Shown: one piece after another, positions 29,070 to 40,600 of the stretch
Layout of the letters: the number at the start of each line of letters is the position of its first letter
Position numbering within the stretch: the first letter of the stretch is position 1
Source: Eutreptiella sp. 'Long Island Sound 2002'
Taxonomy: Eukaryota; Euglenozoa; Euglenophyceae; Eutreptiales; Eutreptiaceae
Assembly: GCA_964036045.1 (NCBI GenBank)
Contig: OZ038378.1
Span: 22,430,441 to 22,494,440 of the forward strand
Direction: 5' to 3'
DNA: 64,000 bases
Notes under the pieces: generated by a model
Database searches by the model: none
Told to the model about the DNA's origin: nothing
What the model saw: the letters and a program-made list of their open reading frames with translations, nothing else
Position numbers and translations under genes: made by a program

Positions 29070-31140
29070 TCAACCGGATTGTTTCTTGGCTGTCTCACAG
29101 CCAAAATGTGACCTTGACTGGCTTCTAACTGCTCAAGAATGGCCCAAGCAAACACACCTGAATGTGCCATGGAGCCCGAATATCTCGTGGGCTGTATGGG
29201 AGCAGATTCAGGAGGGAAGGAGTGGTAGGTCAGGCTCACATCTCTCAACATATCCTGCACCACCCCCTTGCCCATTCTGATAGCAGCCTGTCCACTACCT
29301 CATGCATCTCGACGCCTTGTGGTTGTTTATTGATGCTCCTCTGTGTTGCTGTAGGCCCAGCAAAATCAGATGTTCCCTACCCTTTTGTGACGCCGTGTCG
29401 CGTTGATATCCCTGCTGTAGTCTGGACTCGAACCCTCGTCATTCTCCTCACCATTTTCTGAGTCACTGGGCACCATGCCTGCACACAATCCTGACTACTG
29501 TGAGCCCGATGAACCTTGACTGTCAGCTGACTCTCACAGGGGGGGCTACAGCTCTATCAACCCTAGCGACGGGCACGTGGATGCCCAACCACATGCACAG
29601 CACCTACAGCTCCTGGACCCGAGGAGAACACAACAAGCGGTGCGATATTGGGTGCTTGATAAAACGAAGCAAAAAAAATCTGCTGGGCGTTGCAGGACAT
29701 GGCATCATCTTCTTCCTGCTGTTGTGCATGTGCAGTGGCCATACTATTGTCATCTGCTTGCGGTGGCTGTACTGTTGTTGCCCAAAAGTTGGGGGCTACA
29801 TATCCCCTGCGGTCACCCCCTCCCCCCCCAAAAAACGTGCATTGTGGTGCCATGGGTCCGGTCAAGTGAGCCCCCTTTTTCCCGGCGCACCTCTCGCCCT
29901 CTCGTTGGTTGGCACTTGGGGACTATCTGACAACAGATAGGGCAGGAGGAGGAGGAGGAGGAGGAGGAGGACCTGCGACCCAGGCCTTGCTGGACGCACG
30001 ACTAGCACTGCAAATGGGACGCATATGCTAGCTGGTTCCCGTTAGCTCTGCCTCGCTGAGAAGCCAAGGGACTTTTGCGGCAAGTACAGGAGTTTGCCTC
30101 AGGGCCCATAGGCTCACACTCCCCTGCGCACCCTGCTCATAGGCACCCCAGTTCGAGCCTGCCAGGTGGTAGTCAAGTGGGACTATATGCTAAGCACACA
30201 CGGTCCTAATCTCAACTTAGTCACCCCGGCAGTCCGTCCCATAAGCTGACTTGCATGAAATACGAAAGCAAGAATCAAAACTTCACCAGGGTTCCTCAAC
30301 CCATCTGTCCACAAGCGACTGAATTAGACGGTCCGTACAGATATCTTTTGGATGTTTATCATGTCCATCCCCTCATGTGCCTTAGATGGGGAAGGGATTT
30401 GCTTGAGATGTGCACTTGAATGAGTGTAACAAAGAGGGGAGGATCAAAAAGGCCATTTTTGGGGGGTGTTTTCAGGGGATGGGAGGGGGGGGCGGAATGA
30501 GGGACCAGTGATGGGGGATCTCATATTTGGGGGAGGGAGGCGTTCCGCTGAGGGCAAACGATGAGGTGGGGCTTGGCTGAGAGTGGGGGGGTGGACAAAA
30601 GTTCTGATGTCTAAAGCCAAATAGGCCTTCCAGCCCTTTCATGAAGTTCTGGTGGCCCTGTATGCTAGTTTAGTCGTCCATTTGGGCCATTTGCCATTGA
30701 AATACGTGTCCCCAGAATCGGATTTTGAGCCACATGGCCTAAGATGGTGCCGCCTGTGGCTGCCTAGTTTGCATCCCGCAAGTTCAATTTGTTTGTTTTC
30801 GGGCGATGACTTGGGTATAATGGGAAATTGCAGGCGAAGCAAGGCATACAAGACACGAGCAAAGCAAGCCACTTTGTTTTCTCAAATCAGATGTTCATGT
30901 GGGCTTTGGTGCTATTTTGGGGGGGAAACGGCCATCTTCTGCCTAAACTGAGCCAGAATAGCATCTCAGTCTGCGGCTTGTGCGCTAGGCCGCTGTTGAG
31001 CTTTTGGATCAAAGTTGGGATTTGGCAAACGAACCTGTGGGGGTATGAGACGCTACACTTGCGATTGGTGGCAGACCGCTATTTTATGGTAATGATCAAA
31101 ATGCAATCCACCTTGCAACAAGCCTAGGAAAGTAAATGTG
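29070..31140. other. Spacer without a supported gene
   Basis: It contains a (GGA)n tract at 29,946-29,970, several G runs (30,460-30,600) and many unsupported short frames. Near 29,429 the minus strand reads GGTTCGAGTCC, a perfect polymerase III B-box, with a poor A-box-like TGGTGCCCAGTGAC upstream. The stem pairing of a tRNA is absent, so at most this is a SINE remnant. Confidence 0.4.
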
Positions 31141-31149
31141 AGGTGAAGC

Positions 31150-31345
31150 ATTGAGGACTAGTGGGGGTTCCAACTCCGGGGCCTGCCCTGGCCGAGTGGT
31201 CAGACAGATCTGGTTCAGACAGATCTGGTTCACTGATCCTCCTCCTCCTCCTCCTCCTCCTCCTTCCCTCCCTCCCTCCCTCCTCGGCCGGGGCAAAAGG
31301 CATACTGACTCCCGGGTCAACCCGGTTTTGCTGGTCGGCCTGATA
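31150..31345 (+). mobile_element. Possible tRNA-derived SINE remnant with CCT microsatellite
   Basis: TGGCCGAGTGGT at 31,189-31,200 matches the A-box of Ser/Leu-type tRNAs, and GGTTCCAACTCC at 31,167-31,178 resembles a B-box from a preceding unit. A 15-bp direct repeat (CAGACAGATCTGGTT) follows, then a (CCT)n(CCCT)n tract to 31,282. No cloverleaf can be folded by eye, so a functional tRNA is unlikely. Confidence 0.3.
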
Positions 31346-31589
31346 ACCCCCTACTACGTAAATATCTCCTGCCTCCGACGTCCGCATGTGCTGCGTGGCC
31401 TTTTTGTGCCGCACTGGGTGTAGCAGCCGGTGCCTAAGCCGTTCCTCTTGTCGCCTCCTCCTCCTCCTCCCTCCTCTACCTCCTTCCTACCCGTGGTTAT
31501 GACCCTTCATTTTCATATGTTGTGATTCCGTGTTTTGTCCCCGACTTTTTTCTTTGGGTGAGCCGCAGGTGCAAATCCTCTGGTTTCAG

Positions 31590-31779
31590 GTACCCCAGCT
31601 GCACATATGTTGGCCAATGGGGAATGCAAGTGTGGCCGATGATTGTGCCACGGTTGCCCAATTTTGTTACATCCATTGGGGGCAAGTGGATGAACTACCC
31701 TTTTCAGTGGTTCACGTATGGCAGCCTGGCGGGTAGTGTTGGTTTGTCGGTCTATGGCTTTAAAGGCCCATATCCTCAG
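31590..31779 (+). CDS. Spliced unknown gene, exon a
   Basis: The acceptor TGGTTTCAG (31,589) precedes an open frame reading YPSCTYVGQWGMQVWPMIVP RLPNFVTSIGGKWMNYPFQW FTYGSLAGSVGLSVYGFKGP. It ends PYPQ at the consensus donor CAG|GTGCGT (31,780), phase 0. The exon is rich in Trp, Tyr and Gly. It was not recognised and has no membrane segment long enough to call. Upstream exons are not identified. An earlier CCGCAG at 31,567 is an alternative acceptor. Confidence 0.5.
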
Positions 31780-31954
31780 GTGCGTTTACTTCCTGCATCA
31801 CACCCCGCAATCTGTTTAAGCTGCACACCCACAAATGCCGCCAGCTTGTCGTAGTCGCTTAGCAGCCCCGCCGGCCATGCAACTTAGCTTGCAGACTCCG
31901 TTGCAATTACCACGATTTGCTGTGTTTTTGTCGATACCGTACAACCCCCAACAG

Positions 31955-32065
31955 ACGTTCAACGTTTTGCTTCCCGCTACTCCTTGCCTGATCCAATTTT
32001 TTCACATTTTTGGGCATATCACTGGGCTGAGTTTTGAGGTGCTGAGGACACTGCACGGTCTTCAG
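31955..32065 (+). CDS. Spliced unknown gene, exon b (3' end uncertain)
   Basis: The acceptor CCCAACAG (31,954) is followed in phase 0 by TFNVLLPATPCLIQFFHIFG and HITGLSFEVLRTLHGLQ. Removing 31,780-31,954 (175 bp, GT-AG) joins exon a to b without a frame change. Three donors are possible (GAG|GTGCTG at 32,039, CAG|GTGTCA at 32,066, GAG|GTGAAT at about 32,135). None joins the next exon in obvious phase, so an exon may be missing. Confidence 0.45.
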
Positions 32066-32524
32066 GTGTCAACAGGAATTATACCTGCAGCCAGAGGCTC
32101 GGTCATTTGCAGCAGCATCCATGTCCCCAGAGGTGAATGAATAAGTAATCCACCATTCGTTTGGTTGCTGTGGATCCAGTTAGGGCCAGCTGACGTGTCA
32201 ACGTGTCATTGAGGTAATCATTGCTGTTTCTTTGCACTGTATCCTTAAGCGCAGGAGGACTAACATGTCTCATAGCGCCCGGACAACAAGACAATCTTTC
32301 CAGGGGGCATTTCTCGGCGCCAAGGCTGTGATTGCTGCCATCTAAGGTCTACAGTCCTATGCAAGTGGCTACTTCTTCTGGCTTTTCATGGAAAGTAGGT
32401 GGATCTAGGATGCCGTTGTAGTTTCATTGCTTGCTGCATGAAAGAATCTATATGGAAATGTGCATAGCCAAGTCTCCTGTGATGTAACAGCTCCGACTGC
32501 AGTTACTGGTCGTTGATGTGTAGC

Positions 32525-32797
32525 CTGTCGGTTGTAGAGCCCAGCAAGATTTGCCATGTCCCATTTTGTACTCAGGCATGGCTGGTGAGATCAGCCGCCG
32601 CTTGCCTTGGGCCGTACACATTTCTCCCTTGTTACCTCATTCTGAGGGCAGAAGCAGGGCAATTGTGGTCCTGGGCTGCTACAATCATTTCATTGGCGAT
32701 GGTTGCGGAACCAGCTGCTACAAGATGGGCTGAAAAAACGTGGCTTGCAGATTGGATATGTAGTCCAACAGTGAAGAGGCCAAACTCTGCCAAAAAG
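32525..32797 (+). CDS. Spliced unknown gene, exon c
   Basis: The open frame reads LSVVEPSKICHVPFCTQAWL, then ACLGPYTFLPCYLILRAEAG QLWSWAATIISLAMVAEPAA and KTWLADWICSPTVKRPNSAK, ending at the strong donor AAG|GTAAGC in phase 0. It is Cys- and Trp-rich. The acceptor is TGTGTAG (32,523) or the CTGCAG at 32,502. A hydrophobic middle could be a membrane span but is short. Confidence 0.45.
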
Positions 32798-32994
32798 GTA
32801 AGCGCCAAGGCGCCTATTGGCCTCTGAGTAAGAATGTTTTGTTTCATGTGGGATTGGCTAGGAGATTATTGAAAGCATTTCCATTTTTGATTTGGGCTTT
32901 GGTTCTTCTTGCCTTGCCAAGAGTGAGTGCACGTACGAGGAGCAAGAATAGCAGACGTTTCTGGTATTACCAGAATTGTTTCACTGTGCTGCAG

Positions 32995-33264
32995 GACGCC
33001 TCCATGTACTCTATGATTTTTACTGCTTTGCGGTTGCTCAGGTCGTCCCTGCACATTAACAACCCGCTGTCCAATTGCACGATCGTGGCTGTATCAAACA
33101 ATGAAAAGAGAATTCATTCTGCTCGTAGGTTTAAGATCTGTATCTACAAGGCATCTCCTGTTTTTAGCTCAACCCTTGCCTGTGTTACAGTGATACCCTA
33201 TAATTGGCTTCCCGAACTCCATCCCAGGCAGGATTTAAGCTTCCAGACAATCAGAAGTGTCGAG
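32995..33264 (+). CDS. Spliced unknown gene, exon d
   Basis: The acceptor GTGCTGCAG (32,994) joins exon c in phase 0 across 197 bp. The frame reads DASMYSMIFTALRLLRSSLH, INNPLSNCTIVAVSNNEKRI, FKICIYKASPVFSSTLACVT and ELHPRQDLSFQTIRSVE, and ends at donor GAG|GTAGGT in phase 0. Later exons were not found. The unspliced frame would stop at TGA 33,295. The function is unknown. Four exons with consistent phase-0 junctions make a real gene or a recently dead one likely. Confidence 0.5.
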
Positions 33265-33269
33265 GTAGG

Positions 33270-34662
33270 TTGCTGGGATTGTTTGCAGGACCCCTGATCA
33301 CTTGTGGAGAAAATGTTTCCTTTGACACAAAATGGTTTGGGTGATAATTGTACCCCGGCCTAATTTTTTGCCCCCTTAGGGTCGTGGTGTGTATCTTCCC
33401 TTTTAGGATGGAGCTTTTATCACCCCTTTTGGTCAATTGTGGCCTCCAAAAAGCAGCGCACTCTCCCCCTCCAACATGATGACCCCGATATGCAGTCGTA
33501 AACCATGCTCACTTTGGGTGTGGTCCCAAGACAGCAGGGCTGGCAGGGGAATGGCAGCCACGATTCGCGCCCATTTTGGTGTGGCGCTGAGAATGCAGGG
33601 GCGTGCAGCCACAATCCACATTCTTTTTGGTTTGGGCCCCAAACGGCAGTGCTTACGTGGCCAGACACCAGGTTTTTGTTTGGTTTTGGCCTCGAGGCGG
33701 CAGGTGATATGCTCTAGGGCAGTGTAGCCTGCAAGGGAAGGCATATGTAGCCACATTCCATCGCCAACGGAAATCATTGCTTTACACCTGCATTTTATGG
33801 GTTGGCGTCTTAGAACTGCTATGATGTAGAAATTCTGCACCGTTACATACGGTGCGTGATTGTTTGGCCTTTTTTTGGCCTCTGTTGGAGCCACCTTCAT
33901 AGGCAACACGTCCAAATTGGCAAATTTCTCCCCTCCCCTGGGCAAGAGTTGAGTCTATCGAAAGTAAGTAAGTTGGAAGGTGGTGGTCACTGCCATACTG
34001 CAGGTAGAGTAATGTTGTCCGGTTTCCGTTTTTTCTGTTCTGGTCGTTTCATGCCACGGAGAGAGAGACCCTGGCTGGTACCCCCCCCCCCCCCGCCAAT
34101 TGTTCCATTTTGAGTCGATAACTCCGACGTGATGGATGCATGGCATGGCTGGTCTGATGCGTTCAACTGACACTGAACAGGGGTGATGGGCACAATGGTT
34201 TGAGGGGTGTGTTGTTTTTAGGTCATTTGCATCTAATTGGAGGCATGGACTAATATTGTTTTAAAGCAGTCCGATTTTCTTGCCCCCATTTGAAGCATTT
34301 TCTCCTTTCTCTGACCATGCATGATTGGGACAACGAAATGCGAGTCAAATGTATTATGGACCACTAGTTAATCTCTGCCCCACCTCCACACTGCACCAAA
34401 TTGATATTGCCTGCTTTTGTTGAGCTGAAGCTTTTCAATTGGAGGAGCCGTTACCTATTTTTCTCAGTTGGGTCCCACCAAAGTTGGAATATTCGTCAGT
34501 GAAGTATTTGTGGCAATTGTGGCATCCGTAAAGCTGCCCAAGCATGTTTGGTAGAACATCAGAGTATGATGCACAATGCATAGTGAACACTATTATGAGG
34601 ATGGATGAAAAAGATAGTCAAGGTTTTCGTCAAGGTTTTCGTCATAGAATTAAATATTATTA
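33270..34662. other. Spacer without a supported gene
   Basis: Degenerate repeats of about 65 bp with CAGCCACxATxCxC and TTTTGGTxTGGxxCC occur at 33,490-33,690, and there is a C14 run near 34,081. Otherwise there are only short unsupported frames. Confidence 0.4.
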
Positions 34663-34739
34663 TTGCAGTGTGCGCGCCTTTCAAATTTTGCAAAGCAGAG
34701 CGCGCGTGTACCACTACAATGTGCTGTGGTCCATTACAC
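34663..34739. repeat. 77-bp direct repeat, copy 1
   Basis: It begins TTGCAGTGTGCGCGCCTTTC and ends GGTCCATTACAC. A direct copy with about six differences lies at 36,924-37,000, 2,261 bp away. Similarity stops abruptly on both sides. The segment between holds the coiled-coil pseudogene on the minus strand. Confidence 0.85.
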
Positions 34740-36140
34740 TCCCCCCACAAGGTCTGTGCTGGGTTCAGTGCCCAACAGAGGCATCTACAACCAGCACGGG
34801 GCTGATAAAAGGACTCATGGCCTCAGTAGTCCGAGAGAAAGCTGCATTAAAAAAATAGACACTCAGAAAGTGTGATGAAAATACTCAAAACTCTGGTTCA
34901 AACGTACAAAAGCTGACATGTTATCTACTACCACACACAAAACGAACGGTCCTTGCTTAAAAAAAAAAATCAGCCCGCTGCAACAAGGGCTGCAAAAACC
35001 CACTGCAAGAAGTGTTTAACAAAAAAAATATGTCCCAAAATCCCGTGGCAGAATGAGAAGCATTCAGAGCAAAAAGACCAAGCAGAATTGTCATCACTGA
35101 AGCAACAAAATCAGTATGGAACCCGAAGTGATGAACAAAAATCACTCTGGCGAATAGTATAAATTACTTCTTTCATTCTTTATTTTGATGCTTCTGCTTG
35201 GCCCTCTGATTCCCAACACTGCACAGAGCAAAGGAAGAAAAAGGGTACATACAAGAAAAACGGCGTAGTGCGCTCTGAGCCGTATCAAACGTGCCGTGGC
35301 CCGTGGAGCTCAACTTGCAAAATCGTGAACCTCAAAATACTCTTCTTTTGAACACTCCATCGAAAACCTGACGAAGGACGTGGATGAAGACAAACAGCAA
35401 ATGAGGTTCGAACACCTCAGAGACCCTGTGTGAGCGCCGATGCACAACTCAATTTCTGATGCACAAATCATTTACCTGCATTGCAATATATCAATCACAT
35501 CACATCAACAGAAACACTCGTGTGTACTACTGTACTCACCCACTCACTGTACTTAACCAACAAAAAAAAACAAACACAAAAAGAATCCGCATGGGGTATA
35601 AGACGAAAGGCGGACACTCCAAAGTCGCGCTTGGCTTGGAGCGTGCAGGGCGCGAATACAGCACACACAAAGCAACGCTCAACGTAGTGACACAGCACAC
35701 GTTCGGATTCTACTTCCAGGTGTACCTTAGCCCTACATAACACATTTTCAGCTTCAAAAACCAGAAAAAAAATTTTCAGGGTGCACACCACTGTGGCACC
35801 ACCTGACAGGCTGCGGTGGCAGGCTTCCACTTCTGCCCCAGCGCTTTGGGCCAATACGGCGCTGCTACCTATAAAGGGGTCCCGAGGCCTCACGCCTCTA
35901 TAAACGAGGGGGTTCCCCATAAAAGTTCCATGTTGGCCAAGCAGGCCGAAACGGACATTGTGTTACATAAATGGCCCTCAGAGCCACCACCATGCACTGC
36001 AAGCTTCAGAGCTATAGCCATAGAAGGTCAAAGCAAAAAAAATTGCACGAAAACCCAACAAAACAAACAAAGTCATACCATTGACTTGAATTCACCCTCA
36101 CCCTGTCTCACACCCTGTCTCACTGTCACTCGGCCTCCTT

Positions 36141-36698
36141 CTAATTCGCGAACTCCACGTCATGTCCTCGGCGGCGCGCTGCTTCCTTGGCGCGCTGAAC
36201 ACGACGCCCTCCTCTGCGGGGCTGTACGGCGCTCGTACTCTTGTTGGGCGCGATAAGCTGGGCGCGCAAGGCCTGTAGGCGACTCCGTAGTTCCTCTAGC
36301 TCCTGCTTTTGTGATTCTCCGCGGTGCTCTAGTGATCGCACTTGCTGCAGCGCCGAATCACGTTCCTCACAATGTTGCTCCACTCTGGCACGCGCTAGCC
36401 GTAATTATTTGTGTAATCTCTTGCTCAACTTGTCACTGTGTCGCCGCTCCTGCCGTAGCGGAATCTCGAGCTCTCCTTGTTGGTCAGCGAGGCGCAACAC
36501 TTGGTTGCGCAACTCCCATACCTCAACCTTCACACCAACTTCAGCGGGTTCGTGATCTGACGACCCTCCATGCGTTGCAGCCGTGGATGAATACCTGGCA
36601 GACTCTGGATATGCCTTACTGGATAGTGTCGTCCCACTGGATCGCGTCGAACTCTGCTCGTGCCGTTGGCTTCCCTGACGCGGGGAGTTCGATCCCAT
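36141..36698 (-). pseudogene. Coiled-coil protein with one in-frame TAA
   Basis: Minus-strand ATG 36,698 opens MGSNSPRQGSQRHEQSSTRS. A Ser/Thr/Gln-rich head (~55 residues) leads into a long coiled coil: VKVEVWELRNQVLRLADQQG, EIPLRQERRHSDKLSKRLHK, a TAA (about 36,402), then in the same phase LRLARARVEQHCEERDSALQ, QVRSLEHRGESQKQELEELR and SRLQALRAQLIAP. The tail is Arg-rich (RRGGRRVQRAKEAARRRG) and ends EFAN. The total is about 185 residues. Such head/coil/basic-tail layouts are common in retroelement Gag-like or structural proteins. The family is not identified. Confidence 0.55.
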
Positions 36699-36923
36699 GT
36701 GTCTCCTAGATGAACTCGATGGATGGGATTGTAATCAAACTTATGCTTGTTTTTATGAAATCTTCCAAATCAGCATTGATTTCCCAAATCCTATGTTATC
36801 AAACACAACAAACATTAATTCGAAAACGTAATTTCATCCCATCCATCTGTAACAATGCAATACAGTATTTTATAATAAAATACAGAATCAAATTGTGAAC
36901 TACTCACAGCGGTGCTTTAAGTT

Positions 36924-37000
36924 TTGCAGTGTGCGCGCACTTCAGATTCTGCAAAGCAGAGCGCGCGTGTACCACTACAATGTGCTGAGGTCCATTACAC
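36924..37000. repeat. 77-bp direct repeat, copy 2
   Basis: This is the partner of 34,663-34,739. With the pseudogene between them the pair could be the remains of terminal direct repeats, but 77 bp is short for an LTR. Confidence 0.85.
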
Positions 37001-37440
37001 ATTTCAAGTAGCTTAATACTAACAACTTAACTATGATAGAATATCAATAAATGAGAAGGACAAAACAATTTAGCTTCACTGCGGAGTTAGTAATTCGATG
37101 TTAATGAGTGAGACATTCAACCCTCGACAAAGCGGGCAAAATGAAGGTCCGTGAGGGGAAGCCACAACACATTGGCTCGCATATGCGCATTGTTTGTCGA
37201 AAAGATTCACAATACTTGTTAACGACATTCAAACTTCATTGTTGCATGTGTGCCGTGATGGCAAAGATCAAGGTAGATTTTGGTGTTTTTTGACAAGGAA
37301 CCTAAAAGAAGCATAGGATGACTGGAATGCCAAATTTTGATTTATTTGGTAATGTAGGAGGTGTGCTGTCATTTGGCCCAACGACATGAAGAACCATCTG
37401 ATGTTGGAGTTTTATGAAACAAATAGGATGGTGTAGATAC

Positions 37441-37604
37441 TTACGTCTACTAGAACAGCCAGCTCTGTTACTTACGTCTAATGGCCCCTATAATGTTCCG
37501 GCAGACACACAAGATTCTACTTACGTCTAGCGGAATGAGTGTTACGTCTAGCGGAATATTACAACCGGACCAAATTGAACATTATAATGTTCCGCTAGAC
37601 GTAT
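37441..37604. repeat. TTACGTCTA repeat cluster with inverted copy
   Basis: TTACGTCTA occurs at 37,441, 37,472, 37,521 and 37,542. The last two are extended to TTACGTCTAGCGGAAT. The inverse, ATTCCGCTAGACGTA-like, lies at about 37,586-37,603 after ATTATAATG. The arms around 37,542-37,604 could form a hairpin, so a MITE end is possible. Confidence 0.7.
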
Positions 37605-37663
37605 CACGACGTACATCCTCCGTAATTGCGACATATCGTATCTAAAAAGACGGACATTTTCTA

Positions 37664-38423
37664 TCATTTTTTAATCTTTTTTAATTCATTGTGGTATTTC
37701 AAAACTTGCATTGAAGTAGACGCCAACTCAATGGGACAATCAAGACGAACAAGGATCGTTTGTGCCGCCCTCCCAACCGGCGCCTCCGTTACCCCATCAT
37801 GAAAAACGAGAACATCGTATTTAATACTACCATACTTAACTGCAATCTCAAAACCGCAAAAAAAGAAGAAGATGTGTAGTTGGGGTAGCGGCACGCTCAA
37901 AGGTAGCACTTTCAACGTTGTAACGGTAACTATACGCATACAGTACAACCGTTTGTGAGACCAAAAATTCACATAACATTGCAAAACCAATGTTACGATC
38001 CCATATTTGAATCTCAAGTAATGACGGTGCACTACACCGCAGAATTATAATCTTAATGCCGCTAGTAAACATTAACATCATTGTAGCTTTACAAAGCAAC
38101 ACCATCACCCCTTTACAGTAATGCCAAAAAGTAAATAATTCAACTTGTACTTTAGCTTCAAAAGGCATCATAGGCGGAGGGTACATAAGTAAAGTCTTGC
38201 CGATAAAAAAATCTAATTCTTCTAAAAACTTGTCAGCTACCGTACAGTAAGCACAATCAAACCTCACCACGTTAGCCAATTTACCCAAACCATCGGAAAA
38301 CATCGCACATTGCCACTTATGCTAACGGTTCACTATAGCCAGACTAATCTCCGATGCCAACGAATTCGTGTCATCATTAGCGCTCGAAATAACAAAGTTA
38401 ATTGCACATACGAATTCGTTCAT
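37664..38423 (-). pseudogene. AT-rich minus-strand gene with one TAG and one frameshift
   Basis: ATG 38,423 opens MNEFVCAINFVISSANDDTN and reaches a TAG at 38,324-38,322. The same phase continues through MFSDGLGKLANVVRFDCAYC, VADKFLEELDFFIGKTLLMY, FEAKVQVELFTFWHYCKGVM and WDRNIGFAMLCEFLVSQTVV to about 37,880. There an indel at a TTCTTTTTTTG run moves coding to another phase (VKYGSIKYDVLVFHDGVTEA PVGRAAQTILVRLDCPIELA) ending at 37,664. It is about 250 residues in total and not recognised. The region is AT-rich compared with its surroundings, suggesting a different origin or long neutral decay. Confidence 0.5.
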
Positions 38424-38429
38424 TCTACC

Positions 38430-40600
38430 ATGGTGCACAATCCAAGTGTTGAGGTCTCTAGAAAGCGGCGTTGCCACATTACGTTTGGGTTGTAACCGCA
38501 TCAGTCATCGCTACCAAAGTCGAACTAATGCAAAACAAGGTTCAAATTATAAGAATCGAAGGGAAATTATGCTTTTGGCACGCAATTGAGATCATGTCTT
38601 CTACTCCTACCTCCTAACCAACAAACCATCCAACCTCTGCTTGACACGCCCATCCTAAGCGAGCTTGGGTGTAGTTTTTGCGGAACCATGGCATTGACTT
38701 TGCATCACATTGTCAGCAAGCAGCTCCTTTCCCTCTAGGTACTCTTCGGTCCACTAACCGCTATGGTGGGACAGTATTTTAATACCCTACGGACTTCTTT
38801 CAAAGGAACCAACATATGAGAATGGTGTACGTAGAGGCCTCTATGACGGCAAAGCGGTTCTCTTACACAGCTCGCATCATACACAACGGTGCCATATTCT
38901 CTGCAGCATGAAACCGGAGGCATCGGTTCGTAAACAGGGACCTAACGTTCGAGTCCTCTGCGAAGCACAAATTGACGGAACTTTTGAAAAAGAGAGTACC
39001 AGCCGCGGAGACGCCAGAGAAAAGGGAAAGAGAGGGGAATCACCTTGCTTTTTTGCAAAGTGATGACTTGATATCTGGTTAAGTTGGGAAGTTGACTATG
39101 GAGGTTCTGGAGGGGGAAGCAATGACATGGCAACAATCGAACCCTCACAAATCTGATCTTCTACGCCGCAATGGGACCAAGGAGGCCCCCAGGTTGACAA
39201 CGTATATCGACAATTAAAGACATCTTCCATGTGGCTATGCACACTATGAGACCCATTTTTAGCCCCGGTTTAAGCCTGTTTCAGTTCTCCACACCCACTT
39301 AACCCCGCCAATGCTCTAAATTTTGCTCCGCAAACAGCCCTCCACCAACCCCGTACCACTATTTTAGACCCACACAGCCCCCAATGGTCCCCGGGTGCTG
39401 TTTTAGGGCCCTTTCTCTGGAAAGAAAAAAGTGTTCTTTGGTTAGGCAATATCGGACCCGCAGTCTGCATACCGTCACCGCCTTGAGCCCCCCTGAAGGG
39501 GGTAAGGTACGCAGGCGGCTTGGTCACTTATGAGACAGCATTGCACATGCGACGAGGGCCATGATCAAGCAGCGTGACATCTGGTCTTCTCAGACCAATC
39601 CTCGTGGTTGTTGCTCCGGCTTGGTCAAAGCGGTATTAAATGTGATAGGGGTCCTAAATGTACCGGTACATTGCCTTCCAAATGTACCGCCCAATGTGAC
39701 ACCAATCTGATCAATCATTCAAATCAACCATTTGAACCGGTTCCATTTCAAGGATGGCAAAAGTAAGCATGGTGGAGGGAGGGATGGACCAAATCAAACC
39801 ATTTGAAGGAATTCCACTTGAAAGATGGCCTGCTGGAGGGAGGGAGGGACAAGTGCAACCAAATGAAACCAATTCTGACCAATTGAATCTAATCAGGGCA
39901 CGTGGAGGTGGAGGCAAGGGCAGAGGGAAGGGACAGCCAGCAATCCGATCATGACCTGCAAGCGCGAATAGCTTATAGGGCCGAGTGCTCACTATCTCAC
40001 TATCCTTGGTTGCTAGCTACTGGTTTCTACAATTTGTTTGGGCACAGTGTTGCCGTCCATCGCTACGTCTATGGACCTATGTAACCTGCGGTTCACGGTG
40101 TGTGTATGGTGTGTGTATGTGTGCACATGTACATTCGTGGTACAACGGTTATGGAAGCAGGGCGCACACAAAGTCGGCAATGCATCAAATGGCTAAATCC
40201 CGATCCAGCAAGCAAGCAGCGATCCAGCAAGCAATCAGCAATTGGTGGCGTATTCCATGAGTTGCGCCAAAGTGATAAGCAAGACTCAGAAGCGTTCGCT
40301 TGCGTGGTGCGTTGGACGACATCAACAACTTAAAAGGTAATTTGGGCAACACTCCCTCATTCTCACTCGAGGGTGCCGGTGAGAACTTGTCCACGCTCCG
40401 AAAAAAAAAAGGACCCTAATAACTTAGGAATTCCATTTCGCATCAAAAGAGGCTAAAAGGCTTTTATTGGGAGTATCCATATTTCAACGCGAAAAATAAC
40501 TATAGTATCTTGGTTTGCGCCTTTGACATGCCACAATTTGTGGCACAAAGGCTCAAATAGCAAAAAGAAAAGCGCTGTGGACTAGATTTCATTTGTACAG
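38430..40600. other. Spacer without a supported gene
   Basis: A duplicated segment of about 63 bp occurs at 39,720-39,850 (AACCATTTGAA, CCA.TT.AA.GATGGC and TGGAGGGAGGGA recur). AAATGTACCG is repeated at 39,656 and 39,680. No coding region, RNA gene or splice-supported exon was found. Confidence 0.4.

Noticed and set aside
29400-29500. Minus-strand tRNA gene suggested by GGTTCGAGTCC
   Set aside because: The T-stem does not pair (GAGGG against CCAGA) and no acceptor stem or proper A-box is found. At most it is a SINE remnant.
34663-37000. LTR retrotransposon
   Set aside because: 77-bp repeats are too short, and no RT, integrase, protease, primer-binding site or TG..CA ends were seen. It is kept only as a possible remnant.
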